DNA of 64,000 bases, from positions 186,001 to 250,000 of the forward strand of contig NZ_SDMK01000002.1 of assembly GCF_004123295.1 (NCBI RefSeq), written 5' to 3'. Below the pieces are notes generated by a model, which made no database searches, had not been told where the DNA came from, and saw nothing but the letters and a program-made list of their open reading frames with translations. The stretch comes from Silvibacterium dinghuense (GTDB lineage: Bacteria; Acidobacteriota; Terriglobia; Terriglobales; Acidobacteriaceae). Both the position numbers and the translations under genes were made by a program. Below, in pieces: positions 16,306-25,249 of the stretch (within the stretch, counting starts at the first letter, position 1; each line of letters begins with the position of its first letter).

Positions 16306-18099
16306 TCAGGCGTTGGCAGCGATCAGCCCGGAGGGGATATAGGGCAGTGCCCGTAACGGCAGATAGATGCTGACCTGTGCCCCATGCAGCGAGGTCGAGC
16401 CGCCATTCTGCACGCGGATGGTGCCGCCATGTTTCTGCACGATACCCATGCTGACCCAGAGGCCGAGACCGGTGCCCTGATCGCCCTTGGTGGTAAAGAA
16501 GGGCTGGAAGAGGTGTTCGAGGCTGGCCGGAGGAAACCCGAGGCCGCTGTCGGCAACTTCGATGAGTACGCCGGCGGAAAACAGCTCCTCCGAAGGAGCT
16601 TCGCGCAATGCGATGACGATGGTGCCCCCGTCTCCGGCGGCTTCCATGGCGTTGACGAGGATATTGGTGAAGACCTGGCGCAGTTCGGCAGGAAATCCCT
16701 CAATTTGGGCCGGACCGAGAACCTGCAGATCGACACGGATGGAAAGCTGCTGGATACGCCGATCGAGCAGCAGGAGCACGCTTTCGATGAGCTGCTGCAG
16801 GTCGATGCTGACCGGCGCTCTGGGCTCGCGGTAGAGACTGAGTAGCGTGCGGCTGATCTGCATCGTGCGTCCCAGTTCCTGCTGTGCCAGTTGCAGGTAT
16901 TCTGTGCGCTTGTCCGCATTCTCTTCCAGCATGAGCAGGTAAAGCAGGTTGGCAACCGAGTCGAGCGGGTTGTGGATCTCGTGAGCGATGGTGGCGGACA
17001 GGCGACCGGCGACCGCGAGCTTTTCGCCGGCAAGCAGGGCTGCCTCCGTCCGTCTCTTCTCCGTGATATTGCGGAAAACAAGCACGATGCCCGTCATTTC
17101 CCCCAGGGCATTGTGAATAGGGGCAGCGCTGTCGTCGATTAAAAATTCCTTGCCCTGGCGGGAGAGAAGCGCGGTGTGGTTGGCTATCCCGACAATCTGA
17201 TTCAAGCGGCGGACCTTCTCCACCGGGTTTTCGGCAAGCTCCCGTGTCTCTTCGTGGATGATGTGAAAGACATCCTGCAAGGGGCGCCCGATGGCTTCGG
17301 CGGAGCTCCAGCCGGTAAGGTTCTGGGCTACCGGATTGATGAATTCGATATGGCCGTTCAGGTCGCAGGAGATGACAGCATCGCCGATGGACTCGAGCGT
17401 CGTGAGATATTTCTGCTGGCTGTCATAGAGATCGTGCGACGTCTGGCTGAGCTGGGTGAGCGTCGTGCTGTAGTTGCGGGAGACGAGTTTCAGGCGGCTG
17501 CGCGTGAAGAGCGCCAGAGACACTCCGACAAAAAGGGAAGCCAGCAGCAGGACAATAAACGCAACCTTCTCGCGGAAGAGCACCGTTGCCGCGCGATGAT
17601 GCCGGGCCTGGGTCTCTGCCTCATGCATAGCCCGCACGGCCTCGCGGATGCCGTCTATGAGCTCCTTATCCTTCACCTCGTCGGCTGGGGTCTCGCTCGG
17701 GCTTGCCGGCGAAGCGAGGATGGATTCTGCAAATCCGAGCCAGATCCGGTAGCGATCATGCAGGATGGCAAGGCGAAGGGACTGGTGCGGGCGATCTACC
17801 TTGAGCCGGCCTGCCAGCGCATCGAAAGCACCTGGAATCTGCGCTCCGGCAGAACGATAAGGTTGCAGCTGGGCGGGATCATGCGTGAGTTCATAGCCGC
17901 GAAGGCTCATCTCCTGATCGAGGATCAGGCTCTGAAGCTGGAGGATGTCGGTATCGATGCGATCACTGGTGTCCAGTGCGGACATGGTGACCGAGCCTCG
18001 ATGGATAAGCCCGAGCGTGAGCACACCCATGGCCGCCAGCAGCAGAATCGGGAGAATCGTAGTTTGCCGCAGTATTCTCCGGAACTCGGCAAGGTTCAC
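16306..18099 (-). CDS. Membrane sensor histidine kinase with CHASE3-like and PAS domains
   Basis: 597 residues: TM1 about 12-34, a periplasmic CHASE3-like helical domain (LILDQEMSLRGYELTHDP), TM2 about 177-200, a coiled linker, a PAS domain (about 225-345, ESIGDAVISCDLNGHI), the HisKA helix with H373 (IAHEIHNPLD) and the HATPase domain (NILVNAMEA, DSGLGFP, GTGLGLWVS). The start is GTG 18099, whose first bases overlap the stop of the response regulator gene in a GTGA coupling, and upstream residues in this frame are out of character. It probably phosphorylates that adjacent regulator; the signal is unknown. Confidence 0.9.
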   Translation of the reverse strand: MNLAEFRRILRQTTILPILLLAAMGVLTLGLIHRGSVTMSALDTSDRIDTDILQLQSLILDQEMSLRGYELTHDPAQLQPYRSAGAQIPGAFDALAGRLKVDRPHQSLRLAILHDRYRIWLGFAESILASPASPSETPADEVKDKELIDGIREAVRAMHEAETQARHHRAATVLFREKVAFIVLLLASLFVGVSLALFTRSRLKLVSRNYSTTLTQLSQTSHDLYDSQQKYLTTLESIGDAVISCDLNGHIEFINPVAQNLTGWSSAEAIGRPLQDVFHIIHEETRELAENPVEKVRRLNQIVGIANHTALLSRQGKEFLIDDSAAPIHNALGEMTGIVLVFRNITEKRRTEAALLAGEKLAVAGRLSATIAHEIHNPLDSVANLLYLLMLEENADKRTEYLQLAQQELGRTMQISRTLLSLYREPRAPVSIDLQQLIESVLLLLDRRIQQLSIRVDLQVLGPAQIEGFPAELRQVFTNILVNAMEAAGDGGTIVIALREAPSEELFSAGVLIEVADSGLGFPPASLEHLFQPFFTTKGDQGTGLGLWVSMGIVQKHGGTIRVQNGGSTSLHGAQVSIYLPLRALPYIPSGLIAANA

Positions 18100-18482
18100 A
18101 GCGCTTTCCTGACGGGACCCTGAGCCGGATGCAGCAGCCCTAACAGCGTGTCGATCAAGATCTTGGGATCGTTGCCCTTCATGAGGGTAGAGTTTACCGA
18201 CTTCGTGATTCCGGGAGGAAGCTCGATGTATGCGGAGAGCAGAAGGATCGGTACGCGGGCGCGCAGGCTGCGCATGCACGTTGCGACTTCGTCGCCATTC
18301 ATGCCGGGCATGGAGTAGTCCAGCACGACAGCGTCTACGGAATTCTGGCGGAAAAGATCCAGTCCGCTGGGGCCATCGGAGGCGGTGAGAACACGGAATC
18401 CGGCGCGTTCCAGAACGACTTTTCGGACTCTCAACCCGATGAGTTCGTCGTCAATGCAGAGGATGAGAGGGGAACTCGGCAT
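18096..18482 (-). CDS. Single-domain response regulator paired with the CHASE3 kinase
   Basis: 128 residues forming a complete receiver domain and nothing else: acidic pocket D11-D12, phospho-acceptor D55 (VVLDYSMPGMNG), conserved serine at LLLSAY and lysine K102. With no output domain it must act by protein contact or phosphotransfer. Its stop overlaps the kinase start by four bases, a sign of translational coupling. The ATG is preceded by AAAGG. Confidence 0.92.
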   Translation of the reverse strand: MPSSPLILCIDDELIGLRVRKVVLERAGFRVLTASDGPSGLDLFRQNSVDAVVLDYSMPGMNGDEVATCMRSLRARVPILLLSAYIELPPGITKSVNSTLMKGNDPKILIDTLLGLLHPAQGPVRKAL

Positions 18483-18609
18483 GGAGACCTTTGCGTGGAC
18501 AGAGGAAAGATGACGGTAAAGTGTTGCGAGTATAGCATCTTAGCGAAACTGCATTCCTGCATCAAAGCGTTGATTTTGCGCGAAAGCCGCTAGGCGAATT
18601 TACAATCCT

Positions 18610-18627
18610 TTTGCATTCTCTTTGCCT
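18610..18627 (+). promoter_or_regulatory. Possible Pho-box-like direct repeat upstream of phoB
   Basis: TTTGCAT (18610-18616) and TTTGCCT (18621-18627) are separated by four bases, the 11-base period expected for a PhoB dimer site, 67 bases before phoB. The heptamers differ from the CTGTCAT consensus and from the pstS candidate, so support is architectural only. Confidence 0.25.
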
Positions 18628-18693
18628 GATTGTCGTACGCTTGAGCTGTGAAACCACGGCCTGACGGCCAAGGGTTCCTGAGGACGATTTGTT

Positions 18694-19392
18694 TTGAGCC
18701 AAACCGTATTTGTCCTGGAAGACGATACCGATATCTCCCGCCTGGTACAGCACCATCTCGAAGCTTCGGGCTTCGGGGTGAAGGTTTTCTCCACTCCCGC
18801 CAACCTGATTCCCGATGCCGAGCGGCAGCCGCCCTCGCTGTTTCTTCTGGACATCATGGTGCCCGGCGGCGATGGGCTGGATGTATGCCGCAGGTTGCGT
18901 AGCCATCCGGCGCTGGCCACGGTGCCGATTATCTTTTTGACCGCACGCGCGGGTGAGAACGAACGCGTACTCGGTCTCGAGCTTGGCGCGGACGATTACA
19001 TCACCAAGCCGTTTGCTACCCGCGAGCTGCTGGCCCGCGTGAAGGCCGTGCTGCGGCGCTTCGAGCGCCCGACCACGCCTTCGGTGATCAGCTTCGAAGA
19101 TGTGGTGATCGACGCAAGCGCCATGCAGCTGAAGGTGCGCGGCGAGCTGACGACCACGACGGCAACCGAGTTCCGGCTGTTGGATTACCTGGCGCGGCAC
19201 CCGGGCCGGGTCTTCAGCCGCGATCACCTGCTCGATGCGGTGTGGGGCGATTCGCGCTTCGTCACGCCGCGTTCGGTCGATGTTTATGTACGGCGCATCC
19301 GTGAGAAGATCGAGGTGGATGCGGAGAACCCGCGCTATTTGAAGACGGTGCGCGGCGCCGGTTACCGCTTCGAGATTCCGAAGGCGGGCTGA
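18694..19392 (+). CDS. phoB: Phosphate regulon response regulator PhoB (OmpR/PhoB family)
   Basis: 232 residues: receiver domain with acidic pair D11, phospho-acceptor D53 (LFLLDIMVPGGDG), and the TKPF lysine, then a winged-helix output domain (about 130-230) with TEFRLLDYLARHPGRVFSR, cited in parts as TEFRLLDYL and PGRVFSR, and VDVYVRRIREKIE, PRYLKTVRGAGYRF. The start is TTG 18694 with GAGGA nine bases upstream. Its position directly before a PhoR-like kinase and the pst genes makes PhoB the best call. It should activate the pst promoter under phosphate limitation. Confidence 0.93.
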   Translation: MSQTVFVLEDDTDISRLVQHHLEASGFGVKVFSTPANLIPDAERQPPSLFLLDIMVPGGDGLDVCRRLRSHPALATVPIIFLTARAGENERVLGLELGADDYITKPFATRELLARVKAVLRRFERPTTPSVISFEDVVIDASAMQLKVRGELTTTTATEFRLLDYLARHPGRVFSRDHLLDAVWGDSRFVTPRSVDVYVRRIREKIEVDAENPRYLKTVRGAGYRFEIPKAG

Positions 19393-19467
19393 CAACTAGT
19401 TGCGGATCGGTGTTGTCACCGGTCCGCGGCTTTACAGCAGCGGGGTCCGCCGTTCTGGCGAGACCCC

Positions 19468-21261
19468 ATGTTCTTCTCTGCAGTCTTTTCCTTCCAGAAG
19501 CCTTCGATGACCGGCCGAGTATTCACTAAATTATTGCTGTCCTTCATCCTCGTGCTGGCGACCAGCGCTGCGATTCTGGACTTCACCCTGCGCGGCATCA
19601 TCGAGCATTCGCTGCGGGAAGAGATCGCTCAGTCGCTTACCGGCAAGGCTCGCCTGCTGGCCGGCGAGGCGCATCCGGGAGATGGGCAGCGTCTGGATGA
19701 ACTGGCGTCACGGGCAGCCTTCGAGGCCGGAGCGCAGGTAACCTTCTTTGCTCAGGACGGCACCGTTCTTGCTTCTTCTGCCTCGTCCCCGGCCACATCT
19801 GCGATTCCTCCTGAGGTCAAGGAAGCATTGACCCACGCCGATAAGGTCGGCAGCACGGAGCGGGACGGCATGCTGTATGTCGCGGTGGCCGGAGGCGGGC
19901 TGGTCGTACGGCTGGCATACCCGCTGCAGGGCATTCATGACACGACCCATGTCCTGCGCAGGGATGTGCTGCTGGCTTCCATGTTCGCAATTGCGCTGGC
20001 GACCATCCTGGCCGCCTTCATCGCACAGCGGGCCCAGCAGCGGCTCAAACGCATCGTGACTTTCGCTGCGCGGATGTCTGCGGGCGACTTCACCGCACGC
20101 ATCGAGGAAGGCGATCTCGACGAAGTCTCGGAGGTCGCGCGAGCGCTGGATACGACGGCAGCGCGGCTGGAGGCAAGCTTCCATGCGCTTGAGACGAAGC
20201 AGAGGGAACTGGCCGCCCTGCTCGACAGCATGCAGGAGGCAGTGATCGCCGTCGATGCGGCGGGCCGCATCAGCTGGTCGAATACCGTGATGCAGCGGAT
20301 TGCTCCCGGCGCGACACGCCAGGGGCAGGCTCTGGTCCATGCGGTGCGCGACCCCGAGGTCCTGCACTGTGTCCAGATAGCTCTGGAAAGCCGGGAGTTG
20401 AGCAGTGGCAAGGCGACGTCGGTGGCTCCGGCCCGGGTGTATGAGGTGAATGCCGCGCCGACTCCGGGCGGTGGCGCCGTAGCGGTGCTTCACGACGTCA
20501 CAGAGATTGAGCGGGTAGAGAAGATGCGGCGGGATTTCGTCGCCAATGTTTCGCATGAGCTGCGTACGCCTTTGACTTCGATCTCGGGCTATGTCGAGAC
20601 GCTGCTCGAAGACCCGATGATCGAACTTCCCCAGCACGCGCGGGAGTTCATGGCGATCATCCTGCGCAATGCGACGCGGATGAATCGTCTGACCGAGGAT
20701 CTTCTGGCGTTGGCGAGCGTGGAGTCGAGCGATTACAGGCTGAAGCTGTGCCCTGTGAAGGCTTCGACGCTGGTGCGCGACGCCATTGATTCGCTGGCCG
20801 GGATGGTGATCGATTCGGATATCAGCCTCGATGAGGCTGAGTTGACCGACGCAGTCGTAGGCGCCGATGAAGATGCACTCACCCAGGTCTTTGGAAACCT
20901 GGTCGAAAACGCGATGAAGTACGGCAAGGGCGGCAAGCGGGTGCTGATCGGTGCACGCAAGGTGGAAGATGGCGTGGAGTTCTGGGTCCAGGACTTCGGG
21001 CCCGGGATCGCTTCGGAGCACCTGGGCCGTATCTTTGAGCGCTTTTATCGTGTCGACAAGGCTCGCTCGAGAGAGTCGGGAGGCACGGGGCTCGGTCTCG
21101 CGATTGCGAAGCATATTGTGCTGGCGCACGGAGGAAACATCCGGGCCGAGAGCGAACTGGGATCGGGGGCGACTTTTCTTTTCACGCTGCCGGCTGTATC
21201 GCGGCGGGAGTCGACCCGGGGAGATGACGTTCGCGATACCAGTGAGATAGCCTCTAAGTAG
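19468..21261 (+). CDS. phoR: Phosphate regulon sensor histidine kinase PhoR
   Basis: 597 residues: TM1 about 20-41, a periplasmic sensor loop of about 125 residues, TM2 about 167-186, HAMP (about 187-240), PAS (about 248-345), HisKA with H363 (NVSHELRTPLTS) and HATPase (NLVENAMKY, DFGPGI, GGTGLGLAI). The large periplasmic domain resembles Gram-positive PhoR rather than the short E. coli protein. The start may be ATG 19468 or ATG 19507 (MTGRVFTK); neither has a strong ribosome site. Genetic linkage to phoB and pst supports the phosphate role. Confidence 0.9.
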   Translation: MFFSAVFSFQKPSMTGRVFTKLLLSFILVLATSAAILDFTLRGIIEHSLREEIAQSLTGKARLLAGEAHPGDGQRLDELASRAAFEAGAQVTFFAQDGTVLASSASSPATSAIPPEVKEALTHADKVGSTERDGMLYVAVAGGGLVVRLAYPLQGIHDTTHVLRRDVLLASMFAIALATILAAFIAQRAQQRLKRIVTFAARMSAGDFTARIEEGDLDEVSEVARALDTTAARLEASFHALETKQRELAALLDSMQEAVIAVDAAGRISWSNTVMQRIAPGATRQGQALVHAVRDPEVLHCVQIALESRELSSGKATSVAPARVYEVNAAPTPGGGAVAVLHDVTEIERVEKMRRDFVANVSHELRTPLTSISGYVETLLEDPMIELPQHAREFMAIILRNATRMNRLTEDLLALASVESSDYRLKLCPVKASTLVRDAIDSLAGMVIDSDISLDEAELTDAVVGADEDALTQVFGNLVENAMKYGKGGKRVLIGARKVEDGVEFWVQDFGPGIASEHLGRIFERFYRVDKARSRESGGTGLGLAIAKHIVLAHGGNIRAESELGSGATFLFTLPAVSRRESTRGDDVRDTSEIASK

Positions 21262-21320
21262 CTCATCACAAGCGACTTAAATGGATCGATGCGCATCCAT
21301 TTGTTGCCATTTTTACGAAT

Positions 21321-21354
21321 TCGTCACCTGTATGTAACAAGCGGGCTTAACAAT
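21321..21354 (+). promoter_or_regulatory. Candidate Pho box and -10 of the pst operon
   Basis: TCGTCAC (21321-21327) and ATGTAAC (21332-21338) are two related heptamers four bases apart, the Pho-box layout. AACAAT (21349-21354) follows ten bases later, near the spacing at which a Pho box replaces the -35. The predicted start would lie about 24 bases before pstS. A seven-base inverted repeat (21280-21286/21295-21301) lies just upstream and may end phoR. Confidence 0.5.
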
Positions 21355-21383
21355 TCATGCATATCCCACGAGGGGGAAACTCC

Positions 21384-22394
21384 ATGAATCGTAAGCTTGT
21401 TGTCCTTGCCGCGGCGCTGATGGCGTCGATGGCTTCCTCCGGCCTTGCGCAGAAGTTAAACGGTGCGGGTGCGACCTTTCCGAACCCCATTTACTCGAAG
21501 TGGTTTATCGAATACAGCAACGCGCATCCGGGCGTGCAGATCAACTATCAGGCGATCGGTTCCGGCGGCGGTATCCGTCAGGTGACAGCTGGCACGGTCG
21601 ACTTTGGCGCGAGCGACGGTCCGATGAGCGACGCGCAGCTCTCCGAGTCGAAGATCAAGATTGTGCACATCCCGACGGTTCTGGGCGCGGTGGTGCCGAT
21701 CTACAACCTGCCGGGCGTGAACACTGAACTGCGCTTTGCTCCCGATGTGCTGGCCGATATCTACCTGGGCAAGATCTCCAACTGGGACGACGCGCGCATC
21801 GCGAAGGACAACCCGGGCGTCAAGCTGCCGAATCTCGCTATTAACGTGGTGCACCGCTCGGATGGCAGCGGCACGACCTACATCTTTACCGACTATCTCT
21901 CGAAAGTAAGCTCGGACTGGCAGAGTTCGGTGGGCCGCAACACCGCGGTGAGCTGGCCGAAGGGTATCGGAGCGAAGGGCAACGAAGCGGTCGCGGGCAT
22001 GGTTCGCCAGCTGCCCGGCACGATCGGCTATGTGGAGTTGATCTACGCGCTGCAGAATAAGATCTCGTTCGGCTACGTGCGTAACCCTGCCGGCACCTGG
22101 GTCAAGGGCAGCGTGGAGGGCGTGACGGAAGCAGCCGCATCGGTGAAGTCGATGCCTGCGGATTACCGCGTTTCGATCACGAATGCGCCGGGCAAGACTG
22201 CGTACCCGATCTCCAGCTTTACCTGGCTGCTGATTCCGAATCCCGCTCCGGATGGCGCGAAGGGCAAGGTCATCAAGGACTTCCTGAACTGGATGCTCGA
22301 CCACGGCGAGTCCGAGGTATCGGCGCTTTACTACGCTCCGCTGCCGCCGTCGGTTGCGGCGAAGGTCAAGGCGACGGTCTCGCAGCTGAAGTAA
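21384..22394 (+). CDS. pstS: Periplasmic phosphate-binding protein PstS
   Basis: 336 residues with a signal peptide (cut near SGLAQ) and the PstS fold: NGAGATFPNPIYSKWF at the mature N-terminus, IGSGGGIRQVTAGTVDFGASD with phosphate-contacting residues (cited as GSGGGIRQ and DFGASD), and HRSDGSGTTYIFTDYL. It captures phosphate for the PstCAB importer. ATG 21384 has GAGGGGG upstream. The gene ends at a strong hairpin that should raise its mRNA level above that of pstC. Confidence 0.97.
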   Translation: MNRKLVVLAAALMASMASSGLAQKLNGAGATFPNPIYSKWFIEYSNAHPGVQINYQAIGSGGGIRQVTAGTVDFGASDGPMSDAQLSESKIKIVHIPTVLGAVVPIYNLPGVNTELRFAPDVLADIYLGKISNWDDARIAKDNPGVKLPNLAINVVHRSDGSGTTYIFTDYLSKVSSDWQSSVGRNTAVSWPKGIGAKGNEAVAGMVRQLPGTIGYVELIYALQNKISFGYVRNPAGTWVKGSVEGVTEAAASVKSMPADYRVSITNAPGKTAYPISSFTWLLIPNPAPDGAKGKVIKDFLNWMLDHGESEVSALYYAPLPPSVAAKVKATVSQLK

Positions 22395-22404
22395 CGCAGG
22401 CCAC

Positions 22405-22450
22405 AAACGGCTCCGGGCATGGCAATCCTTCTGCCCGGAGCCGTTTCTTT
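22405..22450 (+). terminator. Intra-operon terminator/attenuator between pstS and pstC
   Basis: Arms 22405-22419 and 22432-22446 are perfectly complementary over 15 bases with a 12-base loop and are followed by CTTTT. It starts 11 bases after pstS, while pstC follows 83 bases later with no obvious strong promoter, fitting partial termination. Confidence 0.85.
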
Positions 22451-22532
22451 TCCCCGGAAGCAATGATACTTACACCTTATTTTTCAACGGCTTTAACCGT
22501 CCTTTCATGTTTGACGGGTAGCGTAATGTCTG

Positions 22533-23600
22533 GTGGACTATAAGACACAGGACGTTCGTGTGCCCGGATCTCCGAACACAACTTTTCCCTCCCCGGAAAC
22601 GCATGAGGCAGTGGTGAGACCTCCGATCGTAAGCGATGCAGAGCAATCGGAGATTCGCAGGTTTCTGCTGGGCCGTGGCAGCTCGACGCTGCAGGATCGC
22701 GGCTTCGCTTGGCTGATGCTGGGCTGCGCGCTCAGCATATTCGCCATTGTGGCGCTGATTGCCACGGAACTGGTGCTGCGCTCGCAGCTGACCATCCAGA
22801 AGTTCGGCATCACGTTCTTCTTTGGCCACGCCTGGGACCCGGTCAGCGGCAACTTCGGGGCCTTCCCCTTCATCTACGGCACGCTGATGTCCTCGCTCGT
22901 AGCGCTGTGCATTGCGGTGCCGCTTTCTGTAGGCGTGGCCATCTTCATCACCGAGATGTGCCCGAAGTTTCTGCGCGGTCCGCTCTCCTTCCTGACCGAG
23001 CTGCTGGCGGCGATTCCCAGCGTGGTCTACGGTCTGTGGGCGATCTTCACGCTGGTGCCGCTGCTGCGCGAACATATCGATCCGGTTCTGATCAAGCTTT
23101 TTGGCTGGACAGGCCTTTTCGCGGCGCCGGACTTCGGTCTGGGCACTCTCTCCGCAGGCGTCATCCTCTCGATCATGATTCTGCCGATCATCTCGTCGCT
23201 GACGCGCGAGGTGATGACGGCGGTGCCGCACTCACAGCGCGAAGCGGTGCTGGCGCTGGGCGCGACCCGCTGGGAAATGATCCGCATGGGCGTGCTGCGC
23301 AATGCGCGCATCGGTATCGTGGGCTCGGTGATTCTCGGCCTTGGCCGCGCACTGGGTGAAACGATGGCCGTAACCATGGTGATCGGCAACAGCCCGCAGA
23401 TCATGAAGAATCTGCTGGCGCCGGCATACAGCATGGCCAGCGTGATCGCGAACGAGTTCAGCGAAGCTTCCGATGACATGTACCGCAGCGCGCTGATCGA
23501 GATTGGTCTGGCGCTGTTTATCGTGACGATTCTGGTGAATGCACTGGCCCGGCTGCTGGTGTGGGCTGTAACGCGCGGCGCACCGCCGCGGGCGGCGTAA
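22533..23600 (+). CDS. pstC: Phosphate ABC transporter permease PstC
   Basis: Up to 355 residues with a polar N-terminal tail (about 1-55), then six membrane helices and the permease signature around EAVLALGATRWEMI (the EAA loop) and LGRALGETMAV. It forms the channel with PstA. GTG 22533 gives the longest reading; GTG 22560 has AGGA five bases upstream and may be the true start. It precedes pstA by 14 bases. Confidence 0.95.
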   Translation: MDYKTQDVRVPGSPNTTFPSPETHEAVVRPPIVSDAEQSEIRRFLLGRGSSTLQDRGFAWLMLGCALSIFAIVALIATELVLRSQLTIQKFGITFFFGHAWDPVSGNFGAFPFIYGTLMSSLVALCIAVPLSVGVAIFITEMCPKFLRGPLSFLTELLAAIPSVVYGLWAIFTLVPLLREHIDPVLIKLFGWTGLFAAPDFGLGTLSAGVILSIMILPIISSLTREVMTAVPHSQREAVLALGATRWEMIRMGVLRNARIGIVGSVILGLGRALGETMAVTMVIGNSPQIMKNLLAPAYSMASVIANEFSEASDDMYRSALIEIGLALFIVTILVNALARLLVWAVTRGAPPRAA

Positions 23601-23614
23601 GGAGAGAACGAGCG

Positions 23615-24490
23615 ATGACGAAAAGCAATTCTCCGAGCGCATTCCATACCCTGCGCCGTGCGGCGACAAATCACCTGGCAACGGGACTCGCAGTTCTGAG
23701 CACGATCCTGGTGGTGGCTCCGCTGGTGGCGATCTTCGCGTACCTGATCTACAAGGGCGCGAGTTCGCTGAACCTGGCCTTCTTTACGCAGATTCCGAAA
23801 CCGGTCGGCGAGGCGGGCGGCGGCATGGCGAACGCCATTCTCGGCTCCGCGGTGCTCCTGCTGGTGGGCAGTCTGCTGGGCGTGCCGATCGGTATTGCCG
23901 CTGGCATCTACCTGGCGGAGTTTGGGCAGGGTGGCAAGCTGGCAAACGTCGTGCGGTTCACGGCAGACGTTCTGAACGGTGTGCCGTCGATTGTGATGGG
24001 CATCGCTGTGTACTCGCTGATTGTTCTGCCGCAGAAGCATTTCTCGGCTTTTGCGGGCGGCGTAGCGCTGGGCATCATGATGATCCCGACCATCACGCGC
24101 ACCACTGAAGAGATGCTGCTCATGGTGCCGGGCTCGGTGCGTGAGGCTGCGCTCGGTCTCGGCGTTCCCAGCTGGCGCGCGGTGCTCTCGATCACGCTGA
24201 AGACGGCCTCGCCGGGCGTGATCACCGGCTGCATGCTGGCCTTTGCGCGTGTTGCGGGCGAGACGGCTCCCCTGATGTTCACGGCCTTCGGCAACCAGTT
24301 CTGGAGCTCCAACCTGCACGAGCCGATTGCCGCGCTGCCGCTGCAGATTTACGCATACGCAATTTCTCCATATGACGAATGGCACCGCCTGGCCTGGGCC
24401 GGCGCGCTGGTGCTGATCCTGTTGATCGTGATCTCGGTATCGCTGGTGCGGTACGTGACGACGCGCGGTGTATTGAAAGGGGCGAACTGA
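23615..24490 (+). CDS. pstA: Phosphate ABC transporter permease PstA
   Basis: 292 residues, six membrane helices, with the permease loop EAALGLGVPSWRAV and the conserved ARVAGETAPLMFTAFG. AAGGAGAG lies just before ATG 23615, so the longer open reading from 23561, which overlaps pstC, is not used. The stop codon abuts the pstB GTG with no gap. Confidence 0.96.
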   Translation: MTKSNSPSAFHTLRRAATNHLATGLAVLSTILVVAPLVAIFAYLIYKGASSLNLAFFTQIPKPVGEAGGGMANAILGSAVLLLVGSLLGVPIGIAAGIYLAEFGQGGKLANVVRFTADVLNGVPSIVMGIAVYSLIVLPQKHFSAFAGGVALGIMMIPTITRTTEEMLLMVPGSVREAALGLGVPSWRAVLSITLKTASPGVITGCMLAFARVAGETAPLMFTAFGNQFWSSNLHEPIAALPLQIYAYAISPYDEWHRLAWAGALVLILLIVISVSLVRYVTTRGVLKGAN

Positions 24491-25249
24491 GTGGGTGTCG
24501 GGATTGAGGTCAAGAATCTGAATGCGTGGTATGGCGCGAACCATACGCTGCTGGACATCAATCTGCATATTCCCGCGAACGAGGCCACGGCGCTGATCGG
24601 ACCCTCGGGCTGCGGCAAGTCGACGTTCGTCCGCTGCCTGAACCGGATGCACGAGACGAACCCGATCGCCAAGGTGACGGGCTCGGTGCGGATCGGGGAT
24701 ATCGACGTTTATGCCGACTCGTCGCCGGTGGAAATCCGCCGCCGGATCGGCATGGTCTTCCAGCGGCCCAACCCGTTTCCGACCATGTCGATTTACGACA
24801 ACGTAGCCTCGGGTCTGAAGCTGAACGGCTTCCGCAACCGGCGCGTGATGGACGAGGTGGTGGAGCGCTCGCTGAAGCATGCGGCTCTGTGGGACGAGGT
24901 GAAGAACGACCTCAAGAAGAAGTCCGGAGCGAGCCTCTCGGGTGGTCAGCAGCAGCGTCTCTGCATTGCACGTGCGCTCGCGGTCGATCCGGAAGTGCTG
25001 CTGATGGACGAGCCGGCATCGGCGCTCGATCCGGTCTCGACGGCGAAGATCGAGGATCTGATTTTCCAGTTGAAGTCGCAGTACACCATCGTCATCGTCA
25101 CGCATAACATGCAGCAGGCGGCGCGCGTGGCCGAGCGAACTGGCTTCTTTTTGAACGGTAAGCTTGTCGAGTTTGATTCGACCCACAAGATCTTCACAAA
25201 TCCCGGCGACAAGCGGACGGAAGATTACATCACGGGCAGGTTCGGCTGA
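24491..25249 (+). CDS. pstB: Phosphate ABC transporter ATPase PstB
   Basis: 252 residues with Walker [10 protein letters not shown] (37-45), Q-loop ([10 protein letters not shown]), ABC signature LSGGQQQR, Walker B VLLMDEP and the switch histidine in VTHNMQQA. RPNPFPxSIYDNV is diagnostic for PstB. The start is GTG directly after the pstA stop and the stop overlaps the phoU ATG, so translation is coupled across the three genes. Confidence 0.98.
   Translation: MGVGIEVKNLNAWYGANHTLLDINLHIPANEATALIGPSGCGKSTFVRCLNRMHETNPIAKVTGSVRIGDIDVYADSSPVEIRRRIGMVFQRPNPFPTMSIYDNVASGLKLNGFRNRRVMDEVVERSLKHAALWDEVKNDLKKKSGASLSGGQQQRLCIARALAVDPEVLLMDEPASALDPVSTAKIEDLIFQLKSQYTIVIVTHNMQQAARVAERTGFFLNGKLVEFDSTHKIFTNPGDKRTEDYITGRFG

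Noticed and set aside
19817-19844. TCAAG followed after 15 bases by GCCGATAA, another sigma-28-like match
   Set aside because: It lies inside the phoR coding region, in the direction of the gene and with a long spacer. It shows that such matches can arise by chance and lowers confidence in the che elements.
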